This document shows, one piece after another, positions 11,169 through 21,480 of a DNA stretch of 64,000 nt. How positions within the stretch are numbered: the stretch's first letter is position 1; every line of letters begins with the position of its first letter. Where the stretch lies: assembly GCF_040954645.1 (NCBI RefSeq), contig NC_092808.1, forward strand, positions 19,039,383 to 19,103,382, read 5' to 3'. The DNA comes from Diabrotica undecimpunctata (Eukaryota; Arthropoda; Insecta; Coleoptera; Chrysomelidae). Position numbers and translations under genes: made by a program. The notes under the pieces are model-generated. The model was given only the letters and a program-made list of their open reading frames with translations. It ran no database searches and was not told the origin of the DNA.

Positions 11169-11234
11169 GAGATGAACCCACTTTTGGGTCACTCACAAAT
11201 GACACGGTCCAAACCCGGAAGACGAATAAACTAT

Positions 11235-11400
11235 AAAACATAATGTGTTTAATTTGTTAATTTTTTGTATTTTGAGAACGATTTCCAAGTGGAAATTGAA
11301 ACGTAAAAAATAAACTTATTTTAAACTTAAATTGTGGCTTATTCTCAATAAAAATAGTAATTGCATTCAAATGCCACAAGAAAATAGCTTCGGAACAATA
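11235..11400 (+). mobile_element. PLE-A copy 1, right part (3' noncoding end)
   Basis: Continuation of PLE-A after the PLE-B insertion, starting with the second copy of the 12-bp duplication (11235-11246). It matches the complement of 29330-29490 and contains GTATTTTGAGAACGATTTCC and GTGGAAATTGAAACGT, a stem with a hammerhead-like layout. Confidence 0.7.
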
Positions 11401-11414
11401 TCGAAAAAATTATA

Positions 11415-12903
11415 CACTCATGCACAAAAAAAATCGAATATTGTGGAATTTTCTAATTTTTTTTTTTTTTTTTTTTGAAAATAAATTCTGGTCAATCAAG
11501 TCGTTTATTGTGAAAATAAGTTTATTTTAACAATGTTTAATGAACAATTTTAAGTTTTTATGCGGAGAAAATTGCGAAAAAAAAATAATGCTTAAGTAAT
11601 GGGTAAGGTAATAAGGTAATAAGGTTTTTTACTCTAAACTTAAATTCTACTTAAATTGCTTAAACAAGTCTTTTTAAATAAAACAAATACATGTTGGGTA
11701 TCGAGTATTCCCCCCTCTAACTTTTATTACTGTTTGAATCCATCTCGGTATGCTTGCAAGTAAATTTTGAATATACTTTGGGAAATTGCATTCCATTCAT
11801 CCTGTGCAACAAGCCGAAGTTGCTCTATCGTATTTGTTACGGGATTTCTGTGTCGATGAGGCGTTTTAGCTGATCCCACATGTGCTCTATTTGATTTAAA
11901 TCCGGACTAAATGGTAGTCAATCAATCTTCAAATTCGGATCTCATTAACATAATTACTTACTATGGCAGCGGCATGTGGTCAAGCATTATCGTGTATTAA
12001 CATAAAGCTGTCATATCCAATGTAACCAACATATGGCAAAACATGATCTTGCAGGATATTTTGAATGTAAGTGTCACCAGTCATACGTCCAACCACTTCC
12101 ACAAGTGCGGTGCGTCCCTCCCAACTAATACCTCCCAAAAGCATTATGCCACCACCTCCAAAACTAACGGTCTGGGCAAGATTGTAGGTGGCGAATCGTT
12201 CTCCTACTCTTCTGTAGACGCGGTTTCGACCATCTGGCTTATATAATAGATTTTGGAGAAGACGTGGAACTTTTGCAGGGCATCTAGGCTTTAAGTTTGT
12301 TTCTTCTAATCTTCGTCTAACTGTTTTTGAACTCACATTAACTCGCAATGAGCGATTTCTTGTAGAATTAAAAACCAAAAAATGGTCATCAATTGCGGTT
12401 GTGCACCTTGGGCGTCCTTGACCAGGCTTTCGTACAAAATTGCCTATCTCATGGTACCTTTTTAAAATATTCGAAACTGTAGATTGACTTCTCCTGAGAC
12501 GTCGTGCTATATCTTTTTGTGTATATCCTTCCTAGTACAAAATTACAATCAGACTGTGCTACTTGGGCTTCATCGCAGTGTCGAATTGGTGGCATATTTG
12601 TTTTAAACTTAGTCGAATCTAAACAATGTTTAATTGAACTTAATAGATTAAACTAAAAATAACCGAATTATTACGGTTTTTTACCTTTTTTTTCCTTTAG
12701 GTGAAGAAGGTTTTATATGATAAAATGTACGAATGACACTAAACACTGTATAAACGTCAAACTATTTCAAACCAATTGAGTACATCAGCCTACTATCTTA
12801 CTTTATGAGTAAAATCAGTAATCTAAAATTATTTTGAAATAATAGTGACTATAAAAAAAGAATCGAAAAATTCCAAAATATTCGATATTTTTATCCATGA
12901 GTT
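11415..12903 (-). mobile_element. Tc1-type transposon with inactive transposase
   Basis: A 1,489-bp element with imperfect terminal inverted repeats (CACTCATG at the left, CATGAGTT at the right, homology continuing through ATCGAATATT) and TA duplications at 11413-11414 and 12904-12905. The minus-strand transposase shows the HTH part (RRSQSTVSNILKRYHEIGN, then KPGQGRPR), WEGRTALVEV, and FMLIHDNA. The next codon, usually Arg, is TGA, before PHAAA. A SPDLN-like third catalytic block follows near 11900 with more stops. It is non-autonomous now. It sits in BIRC6 intron 7, ending 26 bp from the exon 7 boundary. Confidence 0.85.
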
Positions 12904-12929
12904 TATATTAGACAGAAAAAACTACTTAC

Positions 12930-13383
12930 TATTACAATATGCGGCCGAAATAAATCCATCTCCTTCTATTTTTGCGTAACATATTACATTTAAATCTGAG
13001 AGACTGACGATCCTTAGAACACCATCTACACAAACCATCACAGCGGTACCTTCTGCTTCAGTAAGCCTTTCCGAAAAAGATCCAAATTTATCAATAATTG
13101 GCAATAAATTTATCTCTACAGGTCTTTCGTCACTGGCCAATTGCTTAAATAATACGACATCTTCTTTAAGTTTGACCATTTTATCGGAAAAGTCTAGTTG
13201 ATAGAGTAGTAGGAAGTTTTGAGAAGGGTTATTGCTTTTTAGATAGACCAATATGTGTTTCTGGTCGTTTGTTGGTAGTATATCCGCTATTTCTAAATCT
13301 TGACACATGCATTCTTCCGGTATGCTTATACATTGGGCAGCACGGGAGTAGTGTACTCTTTTCCTTTCTTGACAGTTTTTAAT
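12930..13383 (-). CDS. BIRC6: BIRC6/Bruce exon 7
   Basis: Exon of 454 nt, phase 0 in and phase 1 out; acceptor TTTTTTCAG|ATTAAA, donor TAATA|GTAAGT. It begins IKNCQERKRVHYSRAA and contains DILPTNDQKHILVYL and GTAVMVCVDGVLRIVSLSDL, propeller-type strands. The Met at 13308 is internal. A Tc1-type transposon ends 26 intron bases beyond the donor. Confidence 0.88.
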
Positions 13384-14271
13384 CTGAAAAAATAAAAATA
13401 GTTCGCTTTAATTAACATTTGGTTCTCTTTAGTCCTTCAAACACATTTCCGATCATAGTCTTTGGGTAAATTGTGACGTTTCTTTTTGATATACGGTTCA
13501 CTATTACTATTGTCAGTCATATTTATTATTTGCCACTAAATTGAATTAAACTAAATTACTATCAATTCACAAAAAGTACACGTAAAAGCGCCTTCCACTA
13601 ATAATACTACAAAAAATTATATTCTCTGCTTTATGAAACCCCTAACAGTGCGCTTATGGAACCGACTAACTGGTAACAGACGATAATAGAGCTACCCGAA
13701 CAATAACGGGGTTGCCATTTACATCGCCTTAATCTGCGACGGCATTGTTGATCACGGACATTATCTACCGTTAGAGAAAGATATAAACTACAACATTGCA
13801 CATAACTTCAAGTTGAACCGAGGTAAACGTTACATTTTCAATAGAACCCAAATCTTTTCTAGAACGTTTGAACAGTTAAAAATAGACCAGTCAAATTATT
13901 TAAATGTATTTCTTATAAAATGAGATTTCTTCTATCTGAACGTATATTCTTTCACCAGTCAGAAGAACGTTTTTGTCAATTTTTAAGAGATTAAACAAAT
14001 TCTGCAATAATCCACGAATTTATTTATTAAATAATAATTAAATTGTTTCCTTTTGTAGGTATTCCAACAACAAAAATATTTTTTTTCTAAAGGGTAAACG
14101 TCAAATTTCACTGGCCTATAAAAGATCATTAAAACATGAGTCTCTCGCTACAATTGTGGTACTTTACTGTAGTTGCGTAATACGCCTTCCTGTAGAAATC
14201 GATGTGATTGTGAAAAACATATGTTGCGACATAAATGAGTGCTAAAAAATTGATAAAGAAATAAAACTTAC
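13384..14271. other. BIRC6 intron 6
   Basis: Unique-looking intron of 888 bp. No transposon, RNA gene or repeat was recognised. Confidence 0.6.
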
Positions 14272-14840
14272 CTCCAAAATATGGTCTGATATACTAGGCT
14301 CGCTTTCCACATTGCTCAGAGGACCATTAGTCATCAGATTGGTATCGTTTGATATAGAATTAAAATTAACATTCGCTGCATTGAAACTATCGAATACTAG
14401 CACCTTAGGTCCGGTGTGACTCTTCTTTGTCATCGATACTGTAGGACTTATATACAGTTCATCAGATTCACTGGGTATCAAAGTTTTATAAAAGGAAAAC
14501 ACCACGGGATCTATGTTACCTATGAAGTCTGTATAACTTTCTTTCTTATCTAAATCTTCTATAGAATTAGTATCCAGTAAATATGGATTTTCGGGCGGCG
14601 ATTTTACTGTCTGAATTTCCTGTTCTTCCAAATCTTTGCTGTAGGTAAAATCATATACTACTAGATACGCTTTATCTTTTATCATATTTTCTGTTTGATT
14701 TAACTGTGTGTGATTCTGAGACTGACTAGTGAGGGTTACGCCACTGATTATACTTGGCCTACATGATATTGATTTATTTACATTTTTATTATCACCTACG
14801 ATAGCTATAGTAGTTATTTTTTTATCTACAGGATATTTTT
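14272..14840 (-). CDS. BIRC6: BIRC6/Bruce exon 6
   Basis: Exon of 569 nt, entered after one base of a split lysine codon and left in phase 0. The acceptor is TTTTTTCAG|AAAAA and the donor TTGGAG|GTAAGT. It encodes about 190 residues rich in Asn and Ser, with propeller-like patches (TTIAIVGDNKNV, DKAYLVVYDFTY, GPKVLVFDSF). Low-complexity acidic and polar insertions are usual in this stretch of the family, so residue-level identity cannot be judged here. The frame and splice sites are unambiguous. Confidence 0.87.
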
Positions 14841-15399
14841 CTGAAAAAAAAAATGTTAATTAATATTAAAATTTATTTGTTTTGCGTGCGTGTGTTTTGC
14901 CACTTCCATAAAATGGCATTTATTACTACATCCAAGATACGAAATAGTTGTAATTGTGCATGACATTTGCAGTTAATAGGCCTTGGTGAGGAATTTATTC
15001 CTTCCTGACATCTAGGACCTGCCAAAATGCCTGAGAGAATCGTAGCAGGTCTAAACGATCGTGTTAGATGTTTTACATCAAATAGTGAAGGAAGTTGGAT
15101 AAATTACTTTAAAAGCCTATGACCGTAGATTAGAAGTTGGCACCAATAACTGGAACAAAACTTGCAGGAACAGAAAATAGCTATAATAACGAAGATCCTT
15201 CAAAAAATGGAGAAGCTGATCAGAGAAATGGAGTACATTATAGGTATGAAAATAAATGGTGAGTTTTCTTGATACGCTGATGTGCTACGGAATTTGGTAA
15301 CTAATATAGATATTTTCACTTTATTTGTTGCTGCTGTAAAAAGTAAAGTGGACTTTCCAAACAGTCCAGTCCACTTTTTAAGATTTTAGAACAAGAACA
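14841..15399. other. BIRC6 intron 5, 5' part
   Basis: AT-rich intron. A 10-bp inverted repeat AAAGTGGACT/AGTCCACTTT lies at 15345-15354 and 15368-15377. 15000-15240 may be remnant transposon sequence but no motif is clear. Confidence 0.45.
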
Positions 15400-15720
15400 T
15401 TCTTCGTCTGCCTAACCTCTTATGTCTTGTAGTTTTCTCTGCAGTAGACCATAGCGCTGTTTATGGCTCATTATGTGAACCACATATTCTAGCTTACACT
15501 TCTTCACAATTGAAATAATCTTCTTCTGCGTAGATATTAAAAAGTAGGGGCGATAAAATGGCTTTATCTCAACATCTTTGCTCAGTTGGTTGTCTGTGTT
15601 AGTGTTTTTGAATGTACATAGTAGTTTATTATCTTTTACTCTATTAAGTGCTTTCTAACAATCGACAAAACATTTGTATATGTCACAATCTACAGCGCTT
15701 GAGCAGAACTTGTAGCAAAA
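15400..15720 (-). mobile_element. LINE reverse transcriptase remnant
   Basis: The minus strand reads CDIYKCFVDC then KALNRVKDNKLL, and further on an LSPLLFNIYAEE-like block: the A and B RT blocks of an RTE-like LINE, heavily mutated. Confidence 0.6.
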
Positions 15721-16157
15721 AATGTTTCCTTGTACCTACAGCATCCCTAAAACTAAACTAAACAGAACGTTAAAACTAGACATATGTAGCCACTCCCTTT
15801 CCATCTAGAACAAAGTAATGATTTATTAACAGATTTTGAAACCGGGCTGGACTTATGGCCTACAATTATGGGGTTGTACATCAACATATGAGATAACATA
15901 GTAACTTACATAGTGACCTGAAAGTCGAATTTAACCCAAATAAAATTAAGGCAAGAGACCGCTACGATTCTCTCAACTTTAACTTAAATCTCCTCCTCTC
16001 TCTCACTCTATCTCTCTCTCATTACGCTGAGCCTGTATAACTAATCCACAGCATATGCAGTGTTGTTAATATAATTTACTTATTATCGACCAATTGTCAT
16101 AGCAATAAATAAAAAAATTGTAATTGATAGATTAATATTCACATAACGTATACTTAC
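15721..16157. other. BIRC6 intron 5, 3' part
   Basis: AT-rich sequence with a CT-rich tract (about 15989-16020, TCTCTC repeats). Nothing else was recognised. Confidence 0.5.
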
Positions 16158-16606
16158 TTATATCACTTCCAGGCCACCCTCCACCCTGCCCAAAATCCTG
16201 TGTATATTTGTCCACGAGAAACGAATCAAACTGTGTAACATAAAAACAACACTCTCTTCTCACTTTTCCAGAAACATCAAATACTGATATAAGTCCATCT
16301 TGGTCTGCTGCTGGTACCAAATCGACAATAGAACTTCGCCCAACTATATTTATGTTCTTTCCGGCGAACATGGCATCTACAGCTGGACAGGTAGCGTATG
16401 TGACCGATAATGGAACATTTTGCGTGTATTCACCGATGACGAACGGACAATTTGGGGAATGTCGTTCGTGTTCGCTACAAGGTTCGTCTGTGCGTTCCCA
16501 GGAAACGAGGCACACTGAGCACGTGAAGCACATTGCACGGTCGTCGCCTGATGAATTCGGTTGATGGTAGAAACCTGCTTGGGCCATTTGATCTGGTAGT
16601 GCCCAC
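16158..16606 (-). CDS. BIRC6: BIRC6/Bruce exon 5 (BIR zinc core)
   Basis: Exon of 449 nt; acceptor ACATTCCAG|GTGGG, donor GATATAA|GTAAGT. It carries the zinc-binding core of the baculoviral IAP repeat: Cys274, Cys277, His294 and Cys301 in the spacing C-x2-C-x16-H-x6-C, within the stretch from MCFTCSVC to HSPNCPF. It is followed by the conserved TQNVPLSVTYAT and the return to propeller-like sequence (IVDLVPAADQDGLISVFD). The BIR domain of Bruce binds caspases and IAP antagonists. One conserved position is changed: the Trp expected in the DEPW turn is Cys291 (TGT). A Met at 16587 is internal, not a start. Confidence 0.95.
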
Positions 16607-17039
16607 CTGGAATGTTAAACCGTCAAATTAGCTAAAATACATTTGAAAAACAATTTTTAGTTCATAAGAGCAGCATATAAAAAGAAATAAACAATAGGTT
16701 ATCTAATACAGCAACTCCATATGATATTGAAAGTCATGGATCACCATCAAAGAGTCATTTGAAGATGTCAACACTTTATTTTCCAAAATAAAACAACTAT
16801 GAAAACAAAATAAAACAACTATTAAAAATTAGTGGCGGCGGAAATACTACGAGATCATGAAAGAACGCAAACAAACGTAAGGTAAAGCAAAACTAAGTAG
16901 GATACTTCAGTGCACACAGCAAAACTAGTAAAGAAATTATAGCAGTGAAGGATACTTGACTACTCTGCACTGAGATTCATTATATACTTAATGAATGGAA
17001 AATATACACAGCAAACTTGTTCAACTTTCACACATAAAA
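16607..17039. other. BIRC6 intron 4, 5' part
   Basis: AT-rich intron leading into a LINE; 16771-16821 has a duplicated AAAATAAAACAACTAT unit. No gene. Confidence 0.45.
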
Positions 17040-18660
17040 CCCACCACAATTGGGAGACCAGTTAATAGGTCCAAGCATTTTAAGCACTGAAGTGTATGCT
17101 ATCAAACTATTAAACTAAGAAAAAGAACCAGGGACAGACTATATGTATGCAGAAATAATTCAGCCATTCGATGAAGAAAATCTAGATATCGTGAAGTTCT
17201 TCAAGGGTATCTACGAAACAGGACAAATGGGGCTCAAGTTTGGCTCTACTTCTATCGCCCTGCCCAAAACTGTGCGTGCAAAATACAGACTACCGGCTAA
17301 TACGCCTTTTGAGCCACTTTTTAGTTTTTCTTAAGAATATTACAAGATTGATCAGAGAAAGAATGTTTTTCTGTTTCATCGATTATGAAAAATCATTCGA
17401 TAACAGCAAACACGAACTAATGATAAAATATTTTGATATGTAAGAAATATCTTGATTCACATATAGAAGTTGTATTGATGTTAAAAATATCAGAGTATTG
17501 TTACGTCAGCCCGCTCGCTACGCTACTGATCCACATCCTAACTGCGGTGTTTTGACGTCGCCGAACGTTCAGATGATTCCTTACTGTGCCGCGTGATTCC
17601 AAAGGCCTGACGTCAAGAGGGGTCTATGTACCGCTTTCGAGATAACTCCAAGGTATTCGAGCGGCGCTGATGAAGTTCCAGAACGACTGAAGCGCCTATA
17701 TATAGAGATTAAATTGTAGGGGTTAGCCTAAAAAATATATTTGTAGCGTGAAGTAAATAAAATGATATACATTAATTGTGTTTTTAGTGTTAGTGTTAGA
17801 CAACTGTAAATGAATTAAAATAAGTGTAAATAAAAATAAAATAAAACATTATAGTATTATGTATTGGAACTATAAGAGAAACAACACGTCTTCAAAACCA
17901 CACCGAAATGGAAGAATTCTAAATTTAAAAAAAATATTGAGACAAGAACGAATATTGTTCAACTTGTAAGTACCAAAGATTAACACACATCTTCAATACA
18001 ACAGCCAAGAAATACAATATGATGATCAGCAGAAAAAACCAAATGTATGACATCTAAATACCCACTACGATGTAAAATCGAAATTGATGGAAAATAATAA
18101 AGCAGGAAGCAAGGTTTAGATATCTGGGAATAGAATATAACTAGTTTCTAAGATGTTGAAGAAGAAGTACGATAACAAAGCTTAAAAGCAAGTCAAGCGG
18201 CGGGATCTCTTAATGACATAATCTGGAAGAACAAACACCTAAGACAAGACACAAAAACAAGAATCTATAAAACGGCAATATATTAACATACACGGCGGAG
18301 ACAAGAGTTGACATATCTAAAACGAGACGACTACTAGAAACAACAGAGATGAAAATACTCCGACGAATATCAGGGAAAAGTCTGTTGGATAGGGAGAGAA
18401 GCGAAAATATACGAAAGGCATGCAATATAGAAGACATAAATGGATTCGTGACAAAACGGAAACAGGAGTAGAACGAACACATTAGTAGAATGGCAGAGGA
18501 TAGGATAGTACGAATAGCACGAGATAAGTCACCAAATGTACGAAGTATTGGCAGACCAAGAAAAAGATAGTACGATAATTTACACAATTTAGGAGGCTAA
18601 TATTGAAGAAGAAACAGGCTTTAACGCCTGCATACAAGAAGGAAGAAGAAGAAAAAGAAC
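17040..18660 (+). mobile_element. RTE-like LINE, decayed, split by a solo LTR
   Basis: Plus-strand remnants: PGTDYMYAEIIQPF (early RT), MFFCFIDYEKSFDNSKH (block A), then, after the LTR at 17499-17853, the C-terminal part read across frames: TYTAETRVDISKTRRLLET, EMKILRRISGKSLLDRERS, SIGRPRKRWYDNLHN. It ends in a GAAGAAGAA-rich tail. Multiple frameshifts; inactive. Confidence 0.75.
17499..17853 (+). mobile_element. Solo LTR 1 (Gypsy-type ends)
   Basis: A 355-bp segment starting TGTTACGTC and ending AAAACATTATA, with 4-bp duplications GTAT on both sides (17495-17498, 17854-17857). It holds a TATATATAGAG box and AATAAA signals and no coding sequence. It interrupts the LINE reading. Its 5' half is much more GC- and CpG-rich than the intron. 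The ends resemble solo LTR 2. Confidence 0.7.
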
Positions 18661-19004
18661 TTGGAAGTAAAGAGGGCATTCAGAGAGACAGTGGCAGACT
18701 CTAGTAAGAGTATTAATCCAAACTGCATATTTTTCCGACGACACAGGGATATTGGTAGATAACATGTACTATTTTCAAAGTCTTCTAATTGAACTCGCAA
18801 GTGAAGTTTTGGGTTTGAAAATAAATATGTAGAAGACGAAAAAGATGACATGGGTAGAAATAATTACCCATGTGCAAAGTTATATGTAGTTGTAGAAGAA
18901 GTCAAGCAAGTCAATCAGTTTAAATACTGGGGTTGTCTAGAGCAAGTTAGAAATACTTGCTTGAAATTTAGTGAATTTCTAACAACGCAGATTTCATATT
19001 TAAA
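18661..19004 (+). mobile_element. LINE fragment with degenerate YADD block
   Basis: Reads AYFSDDTGILVDNMYYFQ and VLGLKINM then KTKKM, followed in another frame by VKQVNQFKYWGC: the C and D blocks of an RTE-like RT. The active site is SDD. Interrupted on its right by the mariner element. Confidence 0.6.
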
Positions 19005-19218
19005 TACAGTACGTAAATCTTTCAGCTGGACACAGGTAATATACATTGAGGTAAGTGTGGCAACTGTGCTTTCTCGAGTCCATGCCATGCCAATATCCCA
19101 CCACACTAAGCGGTACCCTACAATACGATTGATACCTCGATAATCGGCATCTCAGAATATGTTAGCTGTACGCATTTATTTTCGATTGGAACCGTAAAGC
19201 GAAGAGTATAGTTTAAAA

Positions 19219-19752
19219 ATGTTTATTTACACTTCTCCAGAAAAGGTTCAAATATTTAAATCGTATTATCAACGCAATTCTTTGTCAGACTGTGCAGATT
19301 TATTTGCTGATACTTTCGAAAATAGACCCATACCTTGTAGACAAACATTTGCAAATAATGTAAATAGTTTTGAAACACATTATTGTGTACAAGATTGTAT
19401 AAAATGTCACAAAAGAAAAGGTATGTCCTCGGAAAGACAGCAGGAAATCGAAAGGAGAGATGAAAGTATTTGTGCTATCACTGGGGTGGATAACTCCAGA
19501 ACTACTAGAAGTGTCGCCGAGGAGTTGGAGGTCTCGCATACCACAGTTAATAAAGTTTTAAAAAATATGGCTTTAAGAGTTTTAAATATTCGAAACCCCA
19601 AGAGTTATTTCCCGGAGATCAATTTCGATCAATCAATGGAGTTTTGTGAAGTTGCAATGAATGCATCTAACGAAAATCATAATTTTATAAAAAATAACTT
19701 TTTCGTCATTTTCAGTACGGGGTCATCACAACCCATCACAATTTATGTAGCA
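19219..19752 (+). pseudogene. Transposase N-terminal fragment (HTH, DUF4817-like)
   Basis: About 178 codons starting MFIYTSPEKVQIFKSYYQ and FADTFENRPIPCRQTF, an N-terminal helix-turn-helix of the DUF4817 kind found in insect mariner-type transposases. A second HTH follows (TTRSVAEELEVSHTTVNKVL). No DDE residues remain. The last residues of the open frame (to 19794) come from the 3' end of the inserted LINE. Confidence 0.65.
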
Positions 19753-19763
19753 GAATTAACTCT

Positions 19764-21224
19764 TCAATCTTCGCTTATCCACTGCTGGACATAGATCTCC
19801 CTCATAATTTTCCATCTATTTCGATCTTGTGCCTCTTGCATCCAATTCCTATGACAACGTTTTAGATCGTCAGTACAACGTGTTGGTGGACGACCTCTAC
19901 TTCGGTAGGCATCATCTCTTGGTCTCCATTCCAGTATCCGCTTTGTCCATCTATTGTCTGTCATTCGAGCCACGTGACCTGCCCAGTTCCATTTTAGTGT
20001 TGCTACTCTCTCTACTGCATCAGCCACTCCTGTTCTTTGTCGTAGCTGGCGATTTGGGATCTTGTCTCGTAGTGAAACGCCCAACATAGCACGCTCCATC
20101 GCCCTTTGACACACACGGATCTTTTGAACTGTTCTCCTTGTCATGGTCAACGTTTCGGCACCGTAAGTTAACACTGGCAAAACACACTGATTAAACGTTT
20201 TTCTTTTAAGGCATATTGATATATCAGACGATTTGAAAATATGGTTCAGCTTGCCGAAGGCTGCCCAAGTCAGTCTTATACGACGGAGAAGCTCAACGGT
20301 TTGGTTATCTTTTCCTATGCGAATCTCATGACCTAGGTATTTATAGGCCATTACCTGGTCTATGGATCTTGTTCCTACGCATATATCTTCGCTGACTACA
20401 AGATTTGTCATCATCTGGGTTTTAGATATATTTATTTTCAATCCCCCTTCTAGCGAGGAAAGGTAGAGCTGATTTAAAAGTTCTTTGGCCTCATCTATCC
20501 TATCAGCTATTAGTACAATATCATCTGCAAACCTTAGATGGCTAAGCTTTTCTCCGTTTATGTTTATGCCCTTGTCGGTCAGTTTTGTCCTTTTACATAT
20601 ATATTCCAAAAGCGTAGTGAACAGTTTCGGCGATATGGTGTCCCCCTGGCGTACTCCACGTTGTATCGGGAATTTCTGGGTTTGACGATCACCCACTCTA
20701 ACACTGGCTGTTGCGTTTTGGTATATATGTTTAATTATATTTATATACCGATAGTCAATTCGGCATTCTGTCAAGGCTTCCAACATTTTTTGTTGATTTA
20801 CGGTGTCGAATGCCTTTTCATAGTCGACAAATATTAAAGCTAGTGGTTTATTATATTCAGTGCATTTTTCTATAAGATTTTTTATTACCAGTAGGTGATC
20901 GTTTGTTCCATAGCCTTTTCTAAAACCCGCCTGTTCTATGGGCTGATAAAATTCCAATTTATTTTCTAGTCGTTTCGTAATTATTTTTGTAAATAGTTTA
21001 TAAATATGTGAAAGTAGACTTATGGGCCTGTAATTCCTGAGGTCGGTAGCATCCCCTTTTTTATGAAGTATGATAATTTCTGCGTTATACCACTGGGTTG
21101 GTGTTATTGCTTCCTGCAAACATCTAGTGAATAGTTTGGCAAGGACCTGCCATAATCTTTTTCCAGCCACCTTCAAGGCATCTGCCACTATTTCATCGCC
21201 TCCGGGGGACTTATTGTTTTTCAA
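19764..21224 (-). mobile_element. LINE reverse transcriptase, open 486 codons
   Basis: The minus-strand frame of 486 codons starts at NNKSPGGDEIV and carries NYRPISLLSHIYKLFTKII, EQAGFRKGYGTNDHLL, LIFVDYEKAFDTV, GVRQGDTISPKLFT and the catalytic LRFADDIVLIAD. The C-terminus has TYGAETLTMTRRT, LKWNWAGHVARM and RGRPPTRCTDDL. The RT is uninterrupted; the 5' end (endonuclease) is missing beyond about 21241. It is a fairly young 5'-truncated insertion into the mariner element. The 62.2-kb fragment looks like a relative. Confidence 0.88.
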
Positions 21225-21360
21225 TAGAGTCTTAATTGAAACTAAAAATTAAAACATCTGCGGCCTTGACGACAGTAGTGGACTAGTGAAAGCGCAGTTG
21301 CCACACTTACCTCAATGTATATTACATATGTCCAGCTGAAATATTTACGTACTGTATATG

Positions 21361-21480
21361 TTTAAGTGTTACATTTAGACTATTCTATTGAATATATAGG
21401 ATACGAAGTGGTAAGGCAATTTAATTACTTAGGCTCCGTTATTACTAACAGTGGAGGATGCGAAGACGCATCACAATGGC
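21361..21480 (+). mobile_element. Small LINE fragment
   Basis: Reads EYIGYEVVRQFNYLGSVITN (21392-21451), the FxYLG block that follows the RT active site in RTE-like LINEs. Confidence 0.5.

Larger units (their letters stand above)
7568..11234. mobile_element. Penelope-like retroelement PLE-B, inverted double copy
   Basis: This 3.67-kb insertion is flanked by a 12-bp duplication (AAAACATAATGT, 7556-7567 and 11235-11246). It is made of two oppositely oriented copies. A long minus-strand copy occupies 7568 to about 9850. A shorter plus-strand copy runs from about 9850 to 11234. Positions x and 18841-x are complementary from 7607 to about 8971, with a small number of differences near the centre; the left end carries 39 extra bases. 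Head-to-head partial copies are a known habit of Penelope-like elements. The identical C-terminal proteins imply a recent event. Confidence 0.85.
19007..21354 (+). mobile_element. Mariner-like element with about 68-bp TIRs, LINE inside
   Basis: Long inverted repeats (left about 19007-19073, right about 21288-21354) begin CAGTACGTAAAT and share AATATACATTGAGGTAAG. Each is flanked by TA (19005-19006, 21355-21356), the Tc1/mariner signature. The plus-strand frame 19219 to about 19752 gives the DNA-binding part of a transposase. The catalytic part is missing, replaced by a LINE copy (about 19755-21241). Confidence 0.7.

Noticed and set aside
15989..16020. CT-rich tract as a GAGA-factor regulatory site
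   Set aside because: Simple repeat inside an intron with no promoter nearby; no support.
16587..16606. BIR-containing frame as a small stand-alone IAP starting at the Met at 16587
   Set aside because: The BIR fold begins in exon 4 and the acceptor at 16607-16608 restores it; it is an internal part of BIRC6.
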